Shown: positions 47,566 through 59,536 of the stretch, piece after piece
Numbering within the stretch: the first letter of the stretch is position 1
Layout of the letters: each line of letters begins with the position of its first letter
From: Rhyacophila brunnea
Taxonomy: Eukaryota; Arthropoda; Insecta; Trichoptera; Rhyacophilidae
DNA: 64,000 nucleotides
Direction: 5' to 3'
NCBI GenBank assembly: GCA_022495005.1
Contig: JAGYXB010001862.1
Span: forward strand, 310,001 to 374,000
The notes under the pieces: model-generated
Database searches by the model: none
What the model was told of the DNA's origin: nothing
What the model saw: the letters and a program-made list of their open reading frames with translations, nothing else
Translations under genes and position numbers: made by a program

Positions 47566-49610
47566 TTAGAGACTGAAAAAAGCTACACAATGGATGGACC
47601 ATGATTTATATGACAATAACTTCTCCCGACATGGCCTGAGATAAGATGTTTAATTGGAACATAAATTCTAACAAATTTTTGCTTCGGCGACCTTCGGTCG
47701 AGGCATATTATATGGCTTGGTGTGATTTATAAAAACAATTAAAAGTCTTGTGCATAAAAGCTATATTATCATACCTGATGCACAATGAACTTACGCTATA
47801 GAATGCTGTTATTAAATCTAACCAATGCTTTACAATATTAATTACTGATTGGTTATAATCATAATTATTTATGTAGGTATGTGCTACCTTCAGGTGTTGT
47901 AAGAAAAAGCATTGCCTTAACACATCGGACGGCATCTACAGACGAGAAGGTAGTGAATGCTATCGTCTAGTAAATTTTTTAACTTAGATATTTAAATAAA
48001 AAAAACAAAACTATTGACTCATGTTACTATGATAAAGTTATATATCAGAGATTTTCTCAGAGATGAACCTCTTAAGGGCCCACATGCTCAGCGTAGGTCA
48101 AAATGGAGCTTTTATGATATTTTCAGAGCATAACCCTAGACATTCTTTAAACGTTGTAGATAATCTATTTATATCACTTTGAAGCCTTATTATCCTTTAT
48201 ATTTATTTTAAACATTTGATGACTGCATAAAGTATTTTTATTACATAAAATAGTATTCTTTTAAACCTCTCGCTCTAATGTTTTAGACTATAGTCATATT
48301 TCAGTACATCCATGTGCAGTGGTATTAATATTTTTTATATTTATTAATTTTTAAACGCATTTAAATAACCATTTGTAAAATGATAAACGTCTTACGAATA
48401 ATGATTGCTTTATAATAATTATTGACCTAAGAAAAAGGTAGTATTTTTTTGAAATAAGCCATTTCTATTGGCATTTCTCAGTAGTTAAGCTACAACATAC
48501 GGCCGTAGCTATAAATTAACAAACGATTAATGAAGTAGGGAGTAATATCATGGTAACGCGCGTGTTTGAACATGTACCGTTTTAAAAAAAAAAAAAATTT
48601 TTCGGTTAGAAACACGTGCGTTAACATTTTTATGTCATATTCATATTTATTGATATATGTAATACTAATGTTTTTCACATACGAAATTAGAATTTCGTGT
48701 AGATATACATAAAAAAAACATTTACAGAGATGGAATCTATATATATAAGTATATTAAAGTGACGCTGAATAAATGGTTAGGTACCTACTAAATTTGGTCA
48801 TTTTACTTTGCATATTCATTTGTAGTAAACTTTACACTCGTATCGAATACATCTGTCAAAAATGACAAGTACCTACCAATTTTCACACAAAAATACGATT
48901 TTTAAAATAAAAACAAAACTGGGTTTTTGAGCTGGGTCTACATTACTAGCTGCCGGAGGTCGAAGGCTGCAGGTCGCACAAACCTGAATATTCCGGGAGA
49001 TATTTTATTTTGTTCGCCATCAAAATTACTTTATGTCGTTTAGCTTTGCAAAGAAAATTACATTCCTTATAGTTTTATAGCTATCATGTATTGTCTCGTA
49101 GGTACTATTAATTTTATTATCAACAAATAACTTTATTCCTCCATATTATAATCTTCATAACAATGTCGATTCCAGATAATATGACGTTTACAGCTCACCA
49201 TTATAGGAATAGCATGTTTAAGATAGCGTCTCGTACGATAGGCCTGGTTATGAAACGTGACATGTTGTCACTAACCATATTGATATGATAATCCATGATG
49301 TCGGATGAATAAATAATGTAGTGTTCAAATTATATGACAAGACCAGATTCTTTATTGCCAGAACACTAATTCGCGACAAAATATCTGTTTCGACACGAAT
49401 AACAATTTCAGAACTCTCCTTAAACGTTTTTCATTTGAATATTATCTTTACTGGCAATACAAAAAAAAAACACCAACTATTTTTTACTTTAGATTTGGCA
49501 GGTAAAACTGATTAGTGCTCGTTAGTTTTTTATGATATAAGTATCTATATAACTAGTTACATTTTATTTCATCTTAAAAGCACCTTGTTGTAGTTTTTAA
49601 TCATCTTATT
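47566..49610. other. Non-coding stretch
   Basis: Holds repeat D copy 2 (48085-48195). The rest is AT-rich with no recognised feature; frames at 47708-47935, 48490-48678 and 49321-49515 have no known domain. Confidence 0.5.
48085..48195 (-). repeat. Dispersed repeat D, copy 2, inverted
   Basis: ATGCTCAGCGTAGGTCAAAATGGAGCTTTTATG and GACATTCTTTAAACGTTGTAGATAATCTA...GAAGCCTTATT are the reverse complement of 44247-44345 with substitutions. Confidence 0.75.
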
Positions 49611-49622
49611 CCCCCCCCCCCC
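49611..49622 (+). repeat. Poly-C tract, 12 nt
   Basis: Uninterrupted C run followed by TCCTCCC. Confidence 0.9.
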
Positions 49623-51286
49623 TCCTCCCATAACCCAACTCACTTTTTCTAAAGCACCTGTTTTAATATTTCGATGGATTGGCACGTAACAAAAACTCCG
49701 TACCTAATAGCGATGACAGCCATTATCGATAGACAAAAAAATCGAAGCGACGGGATGTTAAAAATTAATCTTCCTTATAATCGGTTAGGAATTGAACTGA
49801 CTGATCGCTTCCTTTTGCATTGTTATATCCAGTTTACTGATTTTCCTAGGTACAAATTACAGTATTAAAATAATATCGGTGAAAATTTGCAATTACGCGC
49901 TCCGGTTACAATACACTACTGCTATCAATGTACATCATGGGGGTCCATGTGGTACCAAGCTAACTACAAATAGAAATTTTGAAAAAACAATGTAATACAT
50001 TTTTGAACAAGCATTTTCCACCATTAATTTTAGACAAATAGCTTTGCAACTGATTGATAAACACAAAGATGTTTCAATTTGAAGTTGTAACTCAGGTTTA
50101 AAAATAGATATAGATATAATTGGAGGAGAAGAAAATAGTGGGGATACCTAGGGGATTTGATAGACCCTGGCTGATCATGATAATGATGATATATATATAT
50201 ATATTATATCAAAGAGAAAACATGCAAAAAATTGCATTTCACTCGAAGATTTAAAGATTAAAATAATGCATACAATATATGTAGTGAATTCGTATCTACA
50301 CATCAAGAAACTATCATAATATTTCTGATGGCATTTTACAAGCTGGATATAGCCGATATGTCGCTGGTCTGTATTCCTCCTATAATGTCTTTTAAAAAAG
50401 CATTTTTACAACAACAAAAACTCATGAAACTTTTCAATTGGAATTCTTTGTTGTCTAAGATGCAAGAAAAGATTTTTTCATTAGCAATAGAAAGAATTTT
50501 CTGAAATAAAAACTTACCAAATTAGTCACCAATATTAATTCGATTCACAACTAAGTATGTCTAACAACTTCAACAATGTTTCACGAGGAAAGTTTATCTT
50601 AATTTTAAAAGGAAAAAAGAAATATGTCGCTTTACCAAAAAAGTTTTCCATATATTTTTTTTTCTAATAGGCAAACATTTTTTTAATCAAACGTCTATAG
50701 ATGTTTACAAACCATCGTACATAACCATTTTTACAGTTGGAGAAAACCTGGGCTTATACGTATTGAGACCCTACAAAACCCACTGAAAAAAAATATTTTT
50801 TAGAAATTGAATGATTTTTCAAAATCCTTTCAATTTATTTTATGAGGTCTGGGGCCCTCTTTATCCTTGTAGTAAATCCGGGTCTCACAACTTAAGAACG
50901 AACTGTAGTTGTATTTTCAAAATGTTATTTTTTACGAATGTTCTTACTTATTATGTCAAGTGGTCTCAAACGATATGTAATAAACATAGCGAAACGAAAA
51001 TTATACCACTGCGTAGGTAAAGGAATATTCTGGAGGTAAATATTAAATTTAAGCCGATCAGACCCTTAAGGTCGACGAAGTGAGTGCGGAGAAATTTAAA
51101 TTCAAATTCAAATCAACAGCCAAAGACATTAAAAATTAAAAAAAGCACGTACCTACTGTAAAATCATATTTTGGAGTAAAAAATATTCTTTTCTCTAATT
51201 ATTAAAGGAGGTTTTAAATGGAAAAGAATGGGCCTTCAGATAATATTATATAAAACTGTATGTATATAAATATATAATATATATAA
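49623..51286. other. Non-coding stretch, possible transposase debris
   Basis: A short FEQAFSTINF-like reading at about 50007-50036 recalls the CEQxFS motif of hAT transposases but is followed by stops, so it is too weak to call. AT dinucleotide run at about 50189-50207. Nothing else was recognised. Confidence 0.4.
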
Positions 51287-51706
51287 CAGTGGCGAAGGGT
51301 GGAGGAAAGCTGTTAAGATCCAACATAAAAAGTGCACACTTTTTCATTGATAATTATTTGTTTTTGATGAATTAAGAATACATAATACACCTATTGTTGG
51401 TTAGTTTTTTTTTAAATTCATTAAGCCCTGCCTAAACCAAACCATAATAGATATAAAATATTATTCTATCTATAAAATATCCAAAATTATGTATGATTTA
51501 ATGGCATAATTTTAGATAAGTATATTATTTTTTGACTATTAAGGCTTAGTTTTCGCAATATTTAATTGGATTTAAAAAAAAATAACCATCACCATAAATA
51601 ATTGTAGGCTTAGTTTAATTAAAATAAATTCGTATGACTGAGAAAATTTATTGTGAACTATTTTTTATGTCGGATCTTAACAGCCTACCTCCACCCTTCG
51701 CCACGG
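51287..51706. mobile_element. Terminal-inverted-repeat MITE, 420 bp
   Basis: The left end CAGTGGCGAAGGGTGGAGGAAAGCTGTTAAGATCC is mirrored by GGATCTTAACAGCCTACCTCCACCCTTCGCCACGG at the right; arms are about 46 bp with few differences. The interior is AT-rich without a frame. Its end sequence is shared with 12190 and, more distantly, with 55663-55855 and 240-366. The target duplication is obscured by AT-rich flanks. Confidence 0.9.
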
Positions 51707-51726
51707 ATATTATAGTATGTATATAT

Positions 51727-52425
51727 GTTACGCCGAATATGTGATATTGCCTATTTCATGAAAAATGCAAGCCCGTTGCCTATTTATGAATAAGGCAAAA
51801 TATCTGCCGAGTGCGTGAATTCTGCAGTAATTTTTCTGCCTAGTTCATGCATTGGGCAAATTAGATAGTGGCGCTCCGGTGGTGTTTTTACAACTAAACC
51901 AAATGTGTCAAATTCTCATGCATTGGTCAAAAAGTGGCGCTCCGGTGGTGTTTTTTGCAACTAATCAAACTAACCAGATGTGTCAAATATCATTGATTAT
52001 ATAAAAATAAACCAATCAATAACTACAATGACGTTCATATCCATTTACTATGCCCAAAAAAATCTAGAACTATAATATGATAACGGAAGAATTTTATTAA
52101 AAGGTATTTTCGCGATTTGATTCATGCTTGGGTATCAGGCAATGGTCTATGGTTTGTTTGTGATGGTATGATTTGATAGTTTGTTGACAAATTAAACGAA
52201 TTATATTATGTCCAATTTATAACTAATAAAATTATCTGTATTAAATTTACTTTTTCTACTGTCATGTTCAGTTTAAGAATTCCATACCCTGCCGAATTCA
52301 CGCACTCGGCAGATAATTTGCCTAATTCATGAATAAGAATGAACGGGGTTGCATTTTTCATGAATTAGGCAAAATTTTGCTTTCGTGATTTCATGTAATA
52401 CGCAATTTCACACATTCGGTGTAAC
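51727..52425. mobile_element. Terminal-inverted-repeat MITE, 699 bp
   Basis: The left end GTTACGCCGAATATGTGATATTGCC... is mirrored by ...CGCAATTTCACACATTCGGTGTAAC at the right. The similarity extends inward for over 120 bp, including TGCCGAGTGCGTGAATTC / GAATTCACGCACTCGGCA. It is flanked by ATAT on both sides. The interior has a 66-bp tandem duplication. No frame of note. Only 20 bp separate it from the preceding MITE. Confidence 0.92.
51867..51998 (+). repeat. 66-bp tandem duplication inside the MITE
   Basis: AGTGGCGCTCCGGTGGTGTTTTT starts at 51867 and again at 51933; both are followed by AACTAA...CCA-ATGTGTCAAAT with small changes. Confidence 0.88.
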
Positions 52426-54940
52426 ATATACACCAATAAGGAACGCAAAATGTTGCAATATCTCCATAATTACGAGTCGATTATAAACATTTTCAATAAT
52501 TTGAACTTGAAACTTGAATTATTTACCGAAAATATTTGACTATGATCTGTTGATGAAAATTGAATATTTATTATAAGGTGTGTGTCGACAAAATAATAAT
52601 TTGAAAAAATGCTGTTCGCTTCGGTATGAAATCTGAAAGGCAGCTTACATATACCGTTTTTTTTAATTCATTTGTTTTCGCTATTCTATTATATAAAGTG
52701 AAAATCTCATGTTTTATAATGTTTTTTTTTATTAGAAAAACTTTTTTTAAATAACGTATGTTGATCATTTAAATTGACTCCGAATAATTAATAAACCAAT
52801 AACTCTTCATAAATAATTATCTTATTTAGAAAAATATAGCAATGTTAATTTAATGTCATCCATTAAAATATTAAACTAAAAAATAATGTTTATTGCTATT
52901 CGAAAGTTATTTATTGTAAGTTTTCGGTTATTTTGAGTCATCGGTAGCATTTAGAAATCGTTATTTATTATATTATAATACGCGACTAAAACGAGATAAA
53001 AAAATATGATTAATAAAATATTCATACGAAAATTGGATACCTAGGAATAGTTTGAAAATTGATTATAAATCAACGGAGAATTTGATTCATATAACATTGA
53101 ATATTTTGAAGGCAAAAATTATAATATTATAAAGTGGTTCGTTATTTCAAAACTGGTCGTAATATAAAGCGCGTTATTGTGTAAATTTAATATTTATATT
53201 TGATATACCTGCCTAATATAAAACTACACAATATATAAATTAGAATAAAATCCGACAACTTTGTGTCAATTAATATCGACTGTGATATCACGTATACTTT
53301 TTAGATGAATAATAAACAAGACATTATGAAACTGAAAAGCAATAAATATTAATTAGTGAGATATTGCCATTACATATTATAATTATATAAATGCATTATT
53401 ATACAGTTTTGCCATTAGATTTTTTCTTCAGAATTGATTATATTTTGTATTGTATAAAATCATTCACAAAGCGCGTCGTGATGAGATCAAACAACATTTT
53501 GGCAAAATATAGATTTAATATTAATTATTATGAGATGGTCACCCGGGGACGAATGTACTAACTACATCACAGACATGGTTACATGTAAATTATACGCAGG
53601 TATTGCAGTTCACCGTGAGCTGTCGTACCGGACCGAGATGGCCGTATTGTATTGAGATAAAAAAATACACGTTATTCGTAGAGCATTGCAAAAAGTAATA
53701 TTCCAATTTTATTAGATTCAATAAGAACATTAAGTTGATATGTGTTGGTATAAATTAATTTCTGATAATAATGCTGTCATTATTATCATTTATCGGATAT
53801 TTTATAAGCAGGACTAGATACTTATGAGCATTTACTTTTAACTATTTAATGGGCCCAAGGAATATGTAAGTAACATATTCTTATTTTTTGTTGTATCATT
53901 AAAAGAGCATTTATTTAATAATTAAAATATTAACATAATAAAAAACTAATACTAGAAAAAACACCGTTAAATTAATAAAATTGCACTGTTCCTAATAATT
54001 TGATAATAACGTTCCTAATAATGAAAAACACGTGTTCAGTACTCATGCTTTGTTTGAATGTGTCAATTGAATTTTACATTATTTTCTATAGGAAAAAATA
54101 TTTTATAGTAAAAACTGTGGTTTTCTCCTCTAGATTTCACTTGAATTATCGGAAATAATTTTAAACTGTTTTTTTTTCAAAATCTGTGACCAATCACGTT
54201 TTGAATGTTTTCTGCTCAAATGTATTTAGACCTCGTAGTCCAAATCGTAAAATGCACTTATCTTCTTGTCCAAGGAGTGATTATGTGATTTTATGAGTTT
54301 CTGTTATTATTTCACAGCCATCAATGCTGTTTTACTGCTAGGATAACTGTAATTGAGTCTCATGGCCTGTTGCAGTGTTAAATATATGGAAATAATAGTA
54401 TTTATATTAAATACTTATGGGCTACTGCCAAAATTTGATAAGTCCGGAAATCATGTTATTTAATAATTGCTATTCGAAAGTTTCATAATATGCCATTACA
54501 TATTTATCAATACTATTTATTATTAATACATATTTATATAATATTATATTATAGACACAAAATTCTTTGTTAAATCTAATGCCTAAATTATTGACTTTTG
54601 GCAGCAACCTCACTATATAACATATAATGCATGTTGCAAATACATATTGTATTAATTAAACAAAATAACGTAGGCACCTTTATGCCTTTCATTAATGTAT
54701 AGGTAGATAAGACAATCGAGTACACATGGTCAAGTTTACAAAAGTGGTCCTCAATTATTCGTTTCCTCGAAATCAAACTTTTTCTAAGTCTATCCAAGTA
54801 ATCGATCATCATAACTTCATTTCTTCATCGGCGCACGCGAGACAGAAACAGGAATGTGCACAACATTTATTAGCCAGAGGGAGACGCAGGATATTTAATA
54901 ATTTATATTTTTGATAAATAAATAATTCAAGTTTTAATTT
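52426..54940. other. AT-rich non-coding stretch
   Basis: No gene or repeat recognised. Confidence 0.55.
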
Positions 54941-55090
54941 GAGAATGACAAACACCGTTCGGACAATGGCGGCCGGTGGCCAGTCGGGGCAAAAAATTGG
55001 CAGTCTGTCCATGTCGACGGAGGGGGTCCTTTTATGATGACTGAACCACCCACGGAGCCAGGAATCTCCGCATCATTTTCTGATCATCAT
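54940..55090. other. GC-richer unique block with YY1/Pho-like site
   Basis: ACAATGGCGGCCGGTGGCC at 54963-54981 contains the YY1/Pho core. The region GACGGAGGGGGTCC to CACGGAGCCAGG has no frame with a known domain and no match elsewhere in the window. Confidence 0.3.
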
Positions 55091-55662
55091 CATATTCATG
55101 TGAGCTTTATGAAACGGTGCAAAGCATGTACATACGAGCTTATATATCGCAACAACCGAGTTATTTTGAGAAGTTACGCGAATTAGGGATGTCTAAAAAT
55201 TTACCAAGCGGCTGACATAACTAATCATACCATATTGTAAATCGTAGAAATTTAACAATATTATAGTTTGGCCGTCATTGATTTATTATTATTCAATAGA
55301 TATCTACTCTATTTCAACATACTTGTCTTTAATAATAAGCTAATTTTTGCGATCGACAGCTGCATGTCTTGGCGATAGACGCCAAATTAGACACCGATTT
55401 CCTATAATCAATATTTTTAAAAATAAAGAAATCAGTGGGTAGTCTAACTAAAGCATGTTATACCAACAATGCTTTGAAAGCAATTGTATGACTTTTGTTA
55501 TCAGTTTTCTAAACTATTTTGATTTATTCAACGAGTACTGTAACTGACTGGTTGATATTGGTTTCAGTCAGGTTCTACAATAATTATTTAAAAATTAAAG
55601 CATTTTATCTTTCGAAAGATAAATTATATATATATATATTAGTAATATAGTAAAGTAATATA
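55091..55662. other. AT-rich non-coding stretch
   Basis: Nothing recognised; AT dinucleotide run at about 55626-55640. Confidence 0.55.
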
Positions 55663-55855
55663 CAGTGGCAAAGACTCCATACTAGGCGATTATTTAAAGC
55701 CTACCTTCTTAAGACAAATATTTTTAAATTGCATATTGACATGTTAGACTTAGAATTATGTTCTTATTTCTCGTAAATACTTATACCTGACAAGTGCGCT
55801 CTTTTTCTCAGATTTCCACAGCCTACCTCTTTCCAAAAGTCACCATTCGCCACTG
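55663..55855. mobile_element. Short CAGTGGCAAA MITE, 193 bp
   Basis: Starts CAGTGGCAAAG and ends ATTCGCCACTG, inverted copies of about 11 bp. The right part matches 240-366 (CCACAGCCTACC...TTTCCAAAAGTCACC). The left part contains AGCCTACCTTCTTAAGAC. It looks like a shortened relative of the 51287-51706 element. Confidence 0.7.
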
Positions 55856-56229
55856 TTATATTATATAGGTATTTAACCTAGAAAGATCATAGCCATTTCT
55901 TCACATATTTTTAAATAACTTTGAGAGCGAGGTTATGAACAATAATTATCTAGGTGAGATAGCTTAATTATTGATATTGAGGGTTTTCTAAGTTACCTAC
56001 ATACTTATAAACAATGCTTGTCAGGAATAATTAAAGCTAAGGAAAATCTGTCGCGCATTTATTTGATATTGTTTTGATTGATTTTAACAACATGTAGAGG
56101 AGGTACCTACATATTTTATATTATTGATCGTTACGAATGAAATAAAATTGTTTGATTTTATGACAAAACATAATAAAATTTAACAAGCAACCACTTTATA
56201 GAAAAGTCCTCAAATATAAATTGTATTGA
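55856..56229. other. AT-rich non-coding stretch
   Basis: Nothing recognised. Confidence 0.55.
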
Positions 56230-56660
56230 CGGGCAAATGAAACGTTATAATTTATCGCCGCTAGTTACGGACGAAATGTCAAAAAATAATAAAAACCCCC
56301 TTCGGACGCCGGGACACTTTGATACCGGCCGACAACTTTTTTATGATTTACCTTTGATACATTCCAAAATAGCGACAAAGAATCAAAAGGAGATGGGGCT
56401 CGGGATCATGGAAATTGATATTTCATCCAAGAGATTGGAGCGAGGTACCGAGATGGCTCATTACAAAAACTAGAAGCTGGTGGAATTTATGGGAGCGATC
56501 GGACGATGATCGGTGGTCCGAAAGATGGGCGCCGGATAAAAAGTGGAGGCAAATGAAATTTATTAACTCTATTAAATTATGGGCCTTCACATTTGTACAG
56601 GTGAATGAAACGCTTCGCGCATTTGTTTCATTTCATTTGAGAACATTGCTTCTATTTCAA
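56230..56660. other. GC-richer unique block with clustered factor-like sites
   Basis: The block contains ACCTTTGATACATTCC and AATCAAAAGGAG (TCF-like and TEAD-like words), TTTTATGATTTA (posterior-Hox-like) and several CG-rich words such as GGACGCCGGGACAC and GGGCGCCGG. Two overlapping frames of 78 and 97 codons (56237-56473, 56415-56708) have no known domain. No repeat match. Interpreted as possible conserved regulatory DNA. Confidence 0.35.
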
Positions 56661-56709
56661 GAAGACTTTACTGTAAGACAACGATTGTGTATACAAAGTT
56701 CTTATTAAG

Positions 56710-58299
56710 TTATATCTATTAATTAAGATAAAACAAAATATGTAGTAGGTACTTATTTCATTTAATTTAATAATAATCAAGGTCGGTTTCATCCGTTTCA
56801 ATGGGACGTTAACTGATACAAAATATACAATATTACAGATATTGACATAATAATATATTCAATGTAAAATTATTTATTGAAGATAGAAATAAATTCTTTT
56901 TTCAAAAACGATTTTTATTGATTTAATGACTTTCCACCAAAAGTTGACGGTTAATATTAATTTTAATTAAAAACTATTAAAAACAAAAATTATTTTGGCA
57001 TTGTATTGATATTTCAGGTTATAATAATCGAAAATAAATATAGAATATTTACATGCCTATATTATACCACATTATCGTGGAGTTCGATACTTTTGGCAGA
57101 AAATAAGATATTATATTTGATGCAGTGCCGAGCGAGAGAAAGCGATGCAATATTGTTGATGTACCTAAGTCATGTAAGCACAGTCAACAACGGCAACTGT
57201 AACAATATACACATTTGCCTTCCGTAATTTTTCATAGGTACAAGATGTAATAAAATTGCATGTGTGCATGTTCAATATTATAAAGCTCCACTATGATAAT
57301 TCATTTTTTTTTTATTAACTTTAGTGATTTAACCGATGTATGGTAATTAGGTATACAAAATGCAGTATGAAAAATGTAAGGCAAAATAACTATAATTATT
57401 AATAAAATGATGCTATACCTAATAGGCACTAAAACTTTCGATTTGTAATAATAGTAGTAACCTAGTAATAGAAATTCCATAAATATGAAAAAATACATTC
57501 TTTATATTTAAATTATAAATTAAATGTCATGAAATACATAAATTATTAGTATATAACTACATGACAATTCTTGATTGAAGTCTTATTCAAGTACATATTT
57601 GTATTATTACTTCATTGAGGTAAGTACTGTTAGAAGAAGAACGTCCTGACTCTAGTTAATAACACACATTCCCTATTAACCGAGCCGAGTCTGAACAATC
57701 TATATACTTTGTAGAAAAGGTGTATATATGTGTCATTACTATGCCCTTTCCTTTCATCTTATAAATGAACAGTACATTACCATAACAAGGTATTACTGTG
57801 AGCGTCGTCGTTTGATATAAACAATTCAACCATATATTGATACATCAGGTGTGCGTGATTATAGCATTTTTTGTGATTTCGTGCAGTACACGTAGCTTTA
57901 ATTTTGAATAACAAATAACATTATATAAGTATTATAGTAAAAATATATTCGATGAACTTTCTATTGAACTTTGCAATTGACTCGTAATTTTTCAGAAATT
58001 GCAACATTCTGCATTCTGTATTTTACATGATATATATTTTAATTATGGTGAGTCATTATTTTCAATTCAATGAATGCTAAAATTAAAAGTAAAGTCAAAA
58101 TATTAATTTATAAAATAGAAAAATAAATCCTACATACTTGGTGGTAAATATAATAACTGTGTTTACATTCAGCTATACATGATACGGATGAAAGTTTCAA
58201 ATAATTTAAAATATTATGATCTTTATGTTGTTAAAATAATATGACATGAATACAAGTACGTATGTATGTACTGATACATTTTTATTATGATTTGTAAAA
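56710..58299. other. AT-rich non-coding stretch
   Basis: No gene or repeat recognised; frames at 57006-57227 and 57301-57498 are AT-driven. Confidence 0.55.
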
Positions 58300-58660
58300 G
58301 TTTAATTGGGAAAAGCTCTTTGGGTGCACCCGTTAACGCCAACACCGAATACAAAGCGGTCATTAAACATCTTATAAGAGAGAGAGACAGTCAAGTGGGT
58401 CACTGTATTTTTATTTATACTAATTAATAAAATAGGAATGCGCGACCACTCATTATTGCCGAGGGACGAGATTTTCGTGGAAAGGGGAAGAAGCTTGCCC
58501 ACCCGTGATGTATTCATTAGCCGATGCGGTCTCCCGCGCGAGAAATTGCCCGTCAAATTCTTATGATAAGTGACGTCGCTTCCTAGGAGTTTTGAGGGAC
58601 AGGCGCCACGCGACGCCATTGCTATAATGTCCCTATCCACAGCAGATACTGCCAACTGGA
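58300..58660. other. GC-richer unique block, possibly regulatory
   Basis: A 117-codon minus frame (58302-58655) is open but shows no known domain. The DNA carries GTGACGTCGC, GACGCCATTGC (a Pho core) and a short (AG)n, CTTATAAGAGAGAGAGACAG. No repeat match. Could be conserved non-coding DNA; an unrecognised exon is not excluded. Confidence 0.33.
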
Positions 58661-58887
58661 AAAGTAATGTTCGTTATTTCATCAACCACTAATTTTATGT
58701 TTTCAATGTTTCATCACAGGGCTAAATACCTACTTTGAAGTAAATTTTCTTTAGCCGGGATAACGTGTAATTCCTTCACAAATCATAAGACATAAAGTAT
58801 CCGAGCAGCAGACTTAAAATTAATAGGTTATATTTATATCTGTAACTTGTGATATTCTTCGTATTTTAATACTTTTCAAATGAATAC
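58661..58887. other. AT-rich spacer
   Basis: Nothing recognised. Confidence 0.5.
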
Positions 58888-59118
58888 ATTCTAATGGATT
58901 TAAGTTTTGTACTATTCCACTTGAGTCGTTTTTTGCGACCCGAGTTTCGCCTGTCGGCATCGTGTATACTCACCAAAAGGCAAATACAAACTGACAACGA
59001 ATACTATTAACTCTAACTTATATAACAAAAAACGACTCAAATAGAATAGTACAAAACTTAAATCCATTAGAATTTAAATTAAAATTCCATCAAGTATTTA
59101 CCTTCGGTCGTTAGTATT
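58888..59118 (-). mobile_element. Second copy of the 17.6-kb foldback family, inverted
   Basis: ATTCTAATGGATTTAAGTTTTGTACTATTCCAC at the left and GAATAGTACAAAACTTAAATCCATTAGAAT near the right are the foldback arms. The outer right end TACCTTCGGTCGTTAGTATT matches the outer left end of the copy at 17622 read on the other strand. The inner motif GAAACTCGGGTCGC is kept on the minus strand, but the CTGAAGA strand of the hammerhead-like core is deleted (TGTCGGCATCGTGTATAC), and the second arm lacks the motif. Confidence 0.8.
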
Positions 59119-59334
59119 AATAATATAAATAATATAATTATTTGCACTTTAATTATCATTATTTAGTTTTACTTTTTATATAAGTAAAATAATAACTAGT
59201 GGGTACCTAATCGAAATATGATATTATGTAGATATACGCTAACCTGCATGGTACTCACGCGTGGAAAATATTGTAATATTATACTTCTAATGTATGGACT
59301 TTAGTAGGTAGGTACACTTTAATGTAGATATCTA

Positions 59335-59522
59335 GGCGGCTCTTGTGGTGCAGTGGGTAAGGCGCTGGCCTTCCACCCGAGAGTTCTGGGTTCGATTCCC
59401 GGTCATGACAAAAAACATTTATGTGTTTTTCTCAAAGCCTGGGTGTTTGTAATTGTTCAAAATTACTAACAACCACCTTGTACGAAAAAGCAAGGACATG
59501 GTTATTAATAATTCTAAAAAAA
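59335..59522 (+). mobile_element. SINE family B, copy 2
   Basis: GGCGGCTCTTGTGGTGCAGTGGGTAAGGCGC, box B GGTTCGATTCC at 59389-59399, and the same body as at 43960 (AAAGCCTGGGTGTTTGT, AACAACCACCTTGTACG, AAGGACATGGTTATTAATAATT). It is flanked by AATGTAGATATCTA at 59321-59334 and 59523-59536. The two copies differ at few positions. Confidence 0.95.
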
Positions 59523-59536
59523 AATGTAGATATCTA

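Noticed and set aside
50007..50600. hAT transposase fragment (FEQAFSTINF)
   Set aside because: Only one short motif-like stretch, followed by stops and without terminal repeats nearby.
58302..58655. 117-codon minus-strand frame as a gene
   Set aside because: No domain, low-information amino-acid composition, and no supporting context; left as a possible regulatory island.
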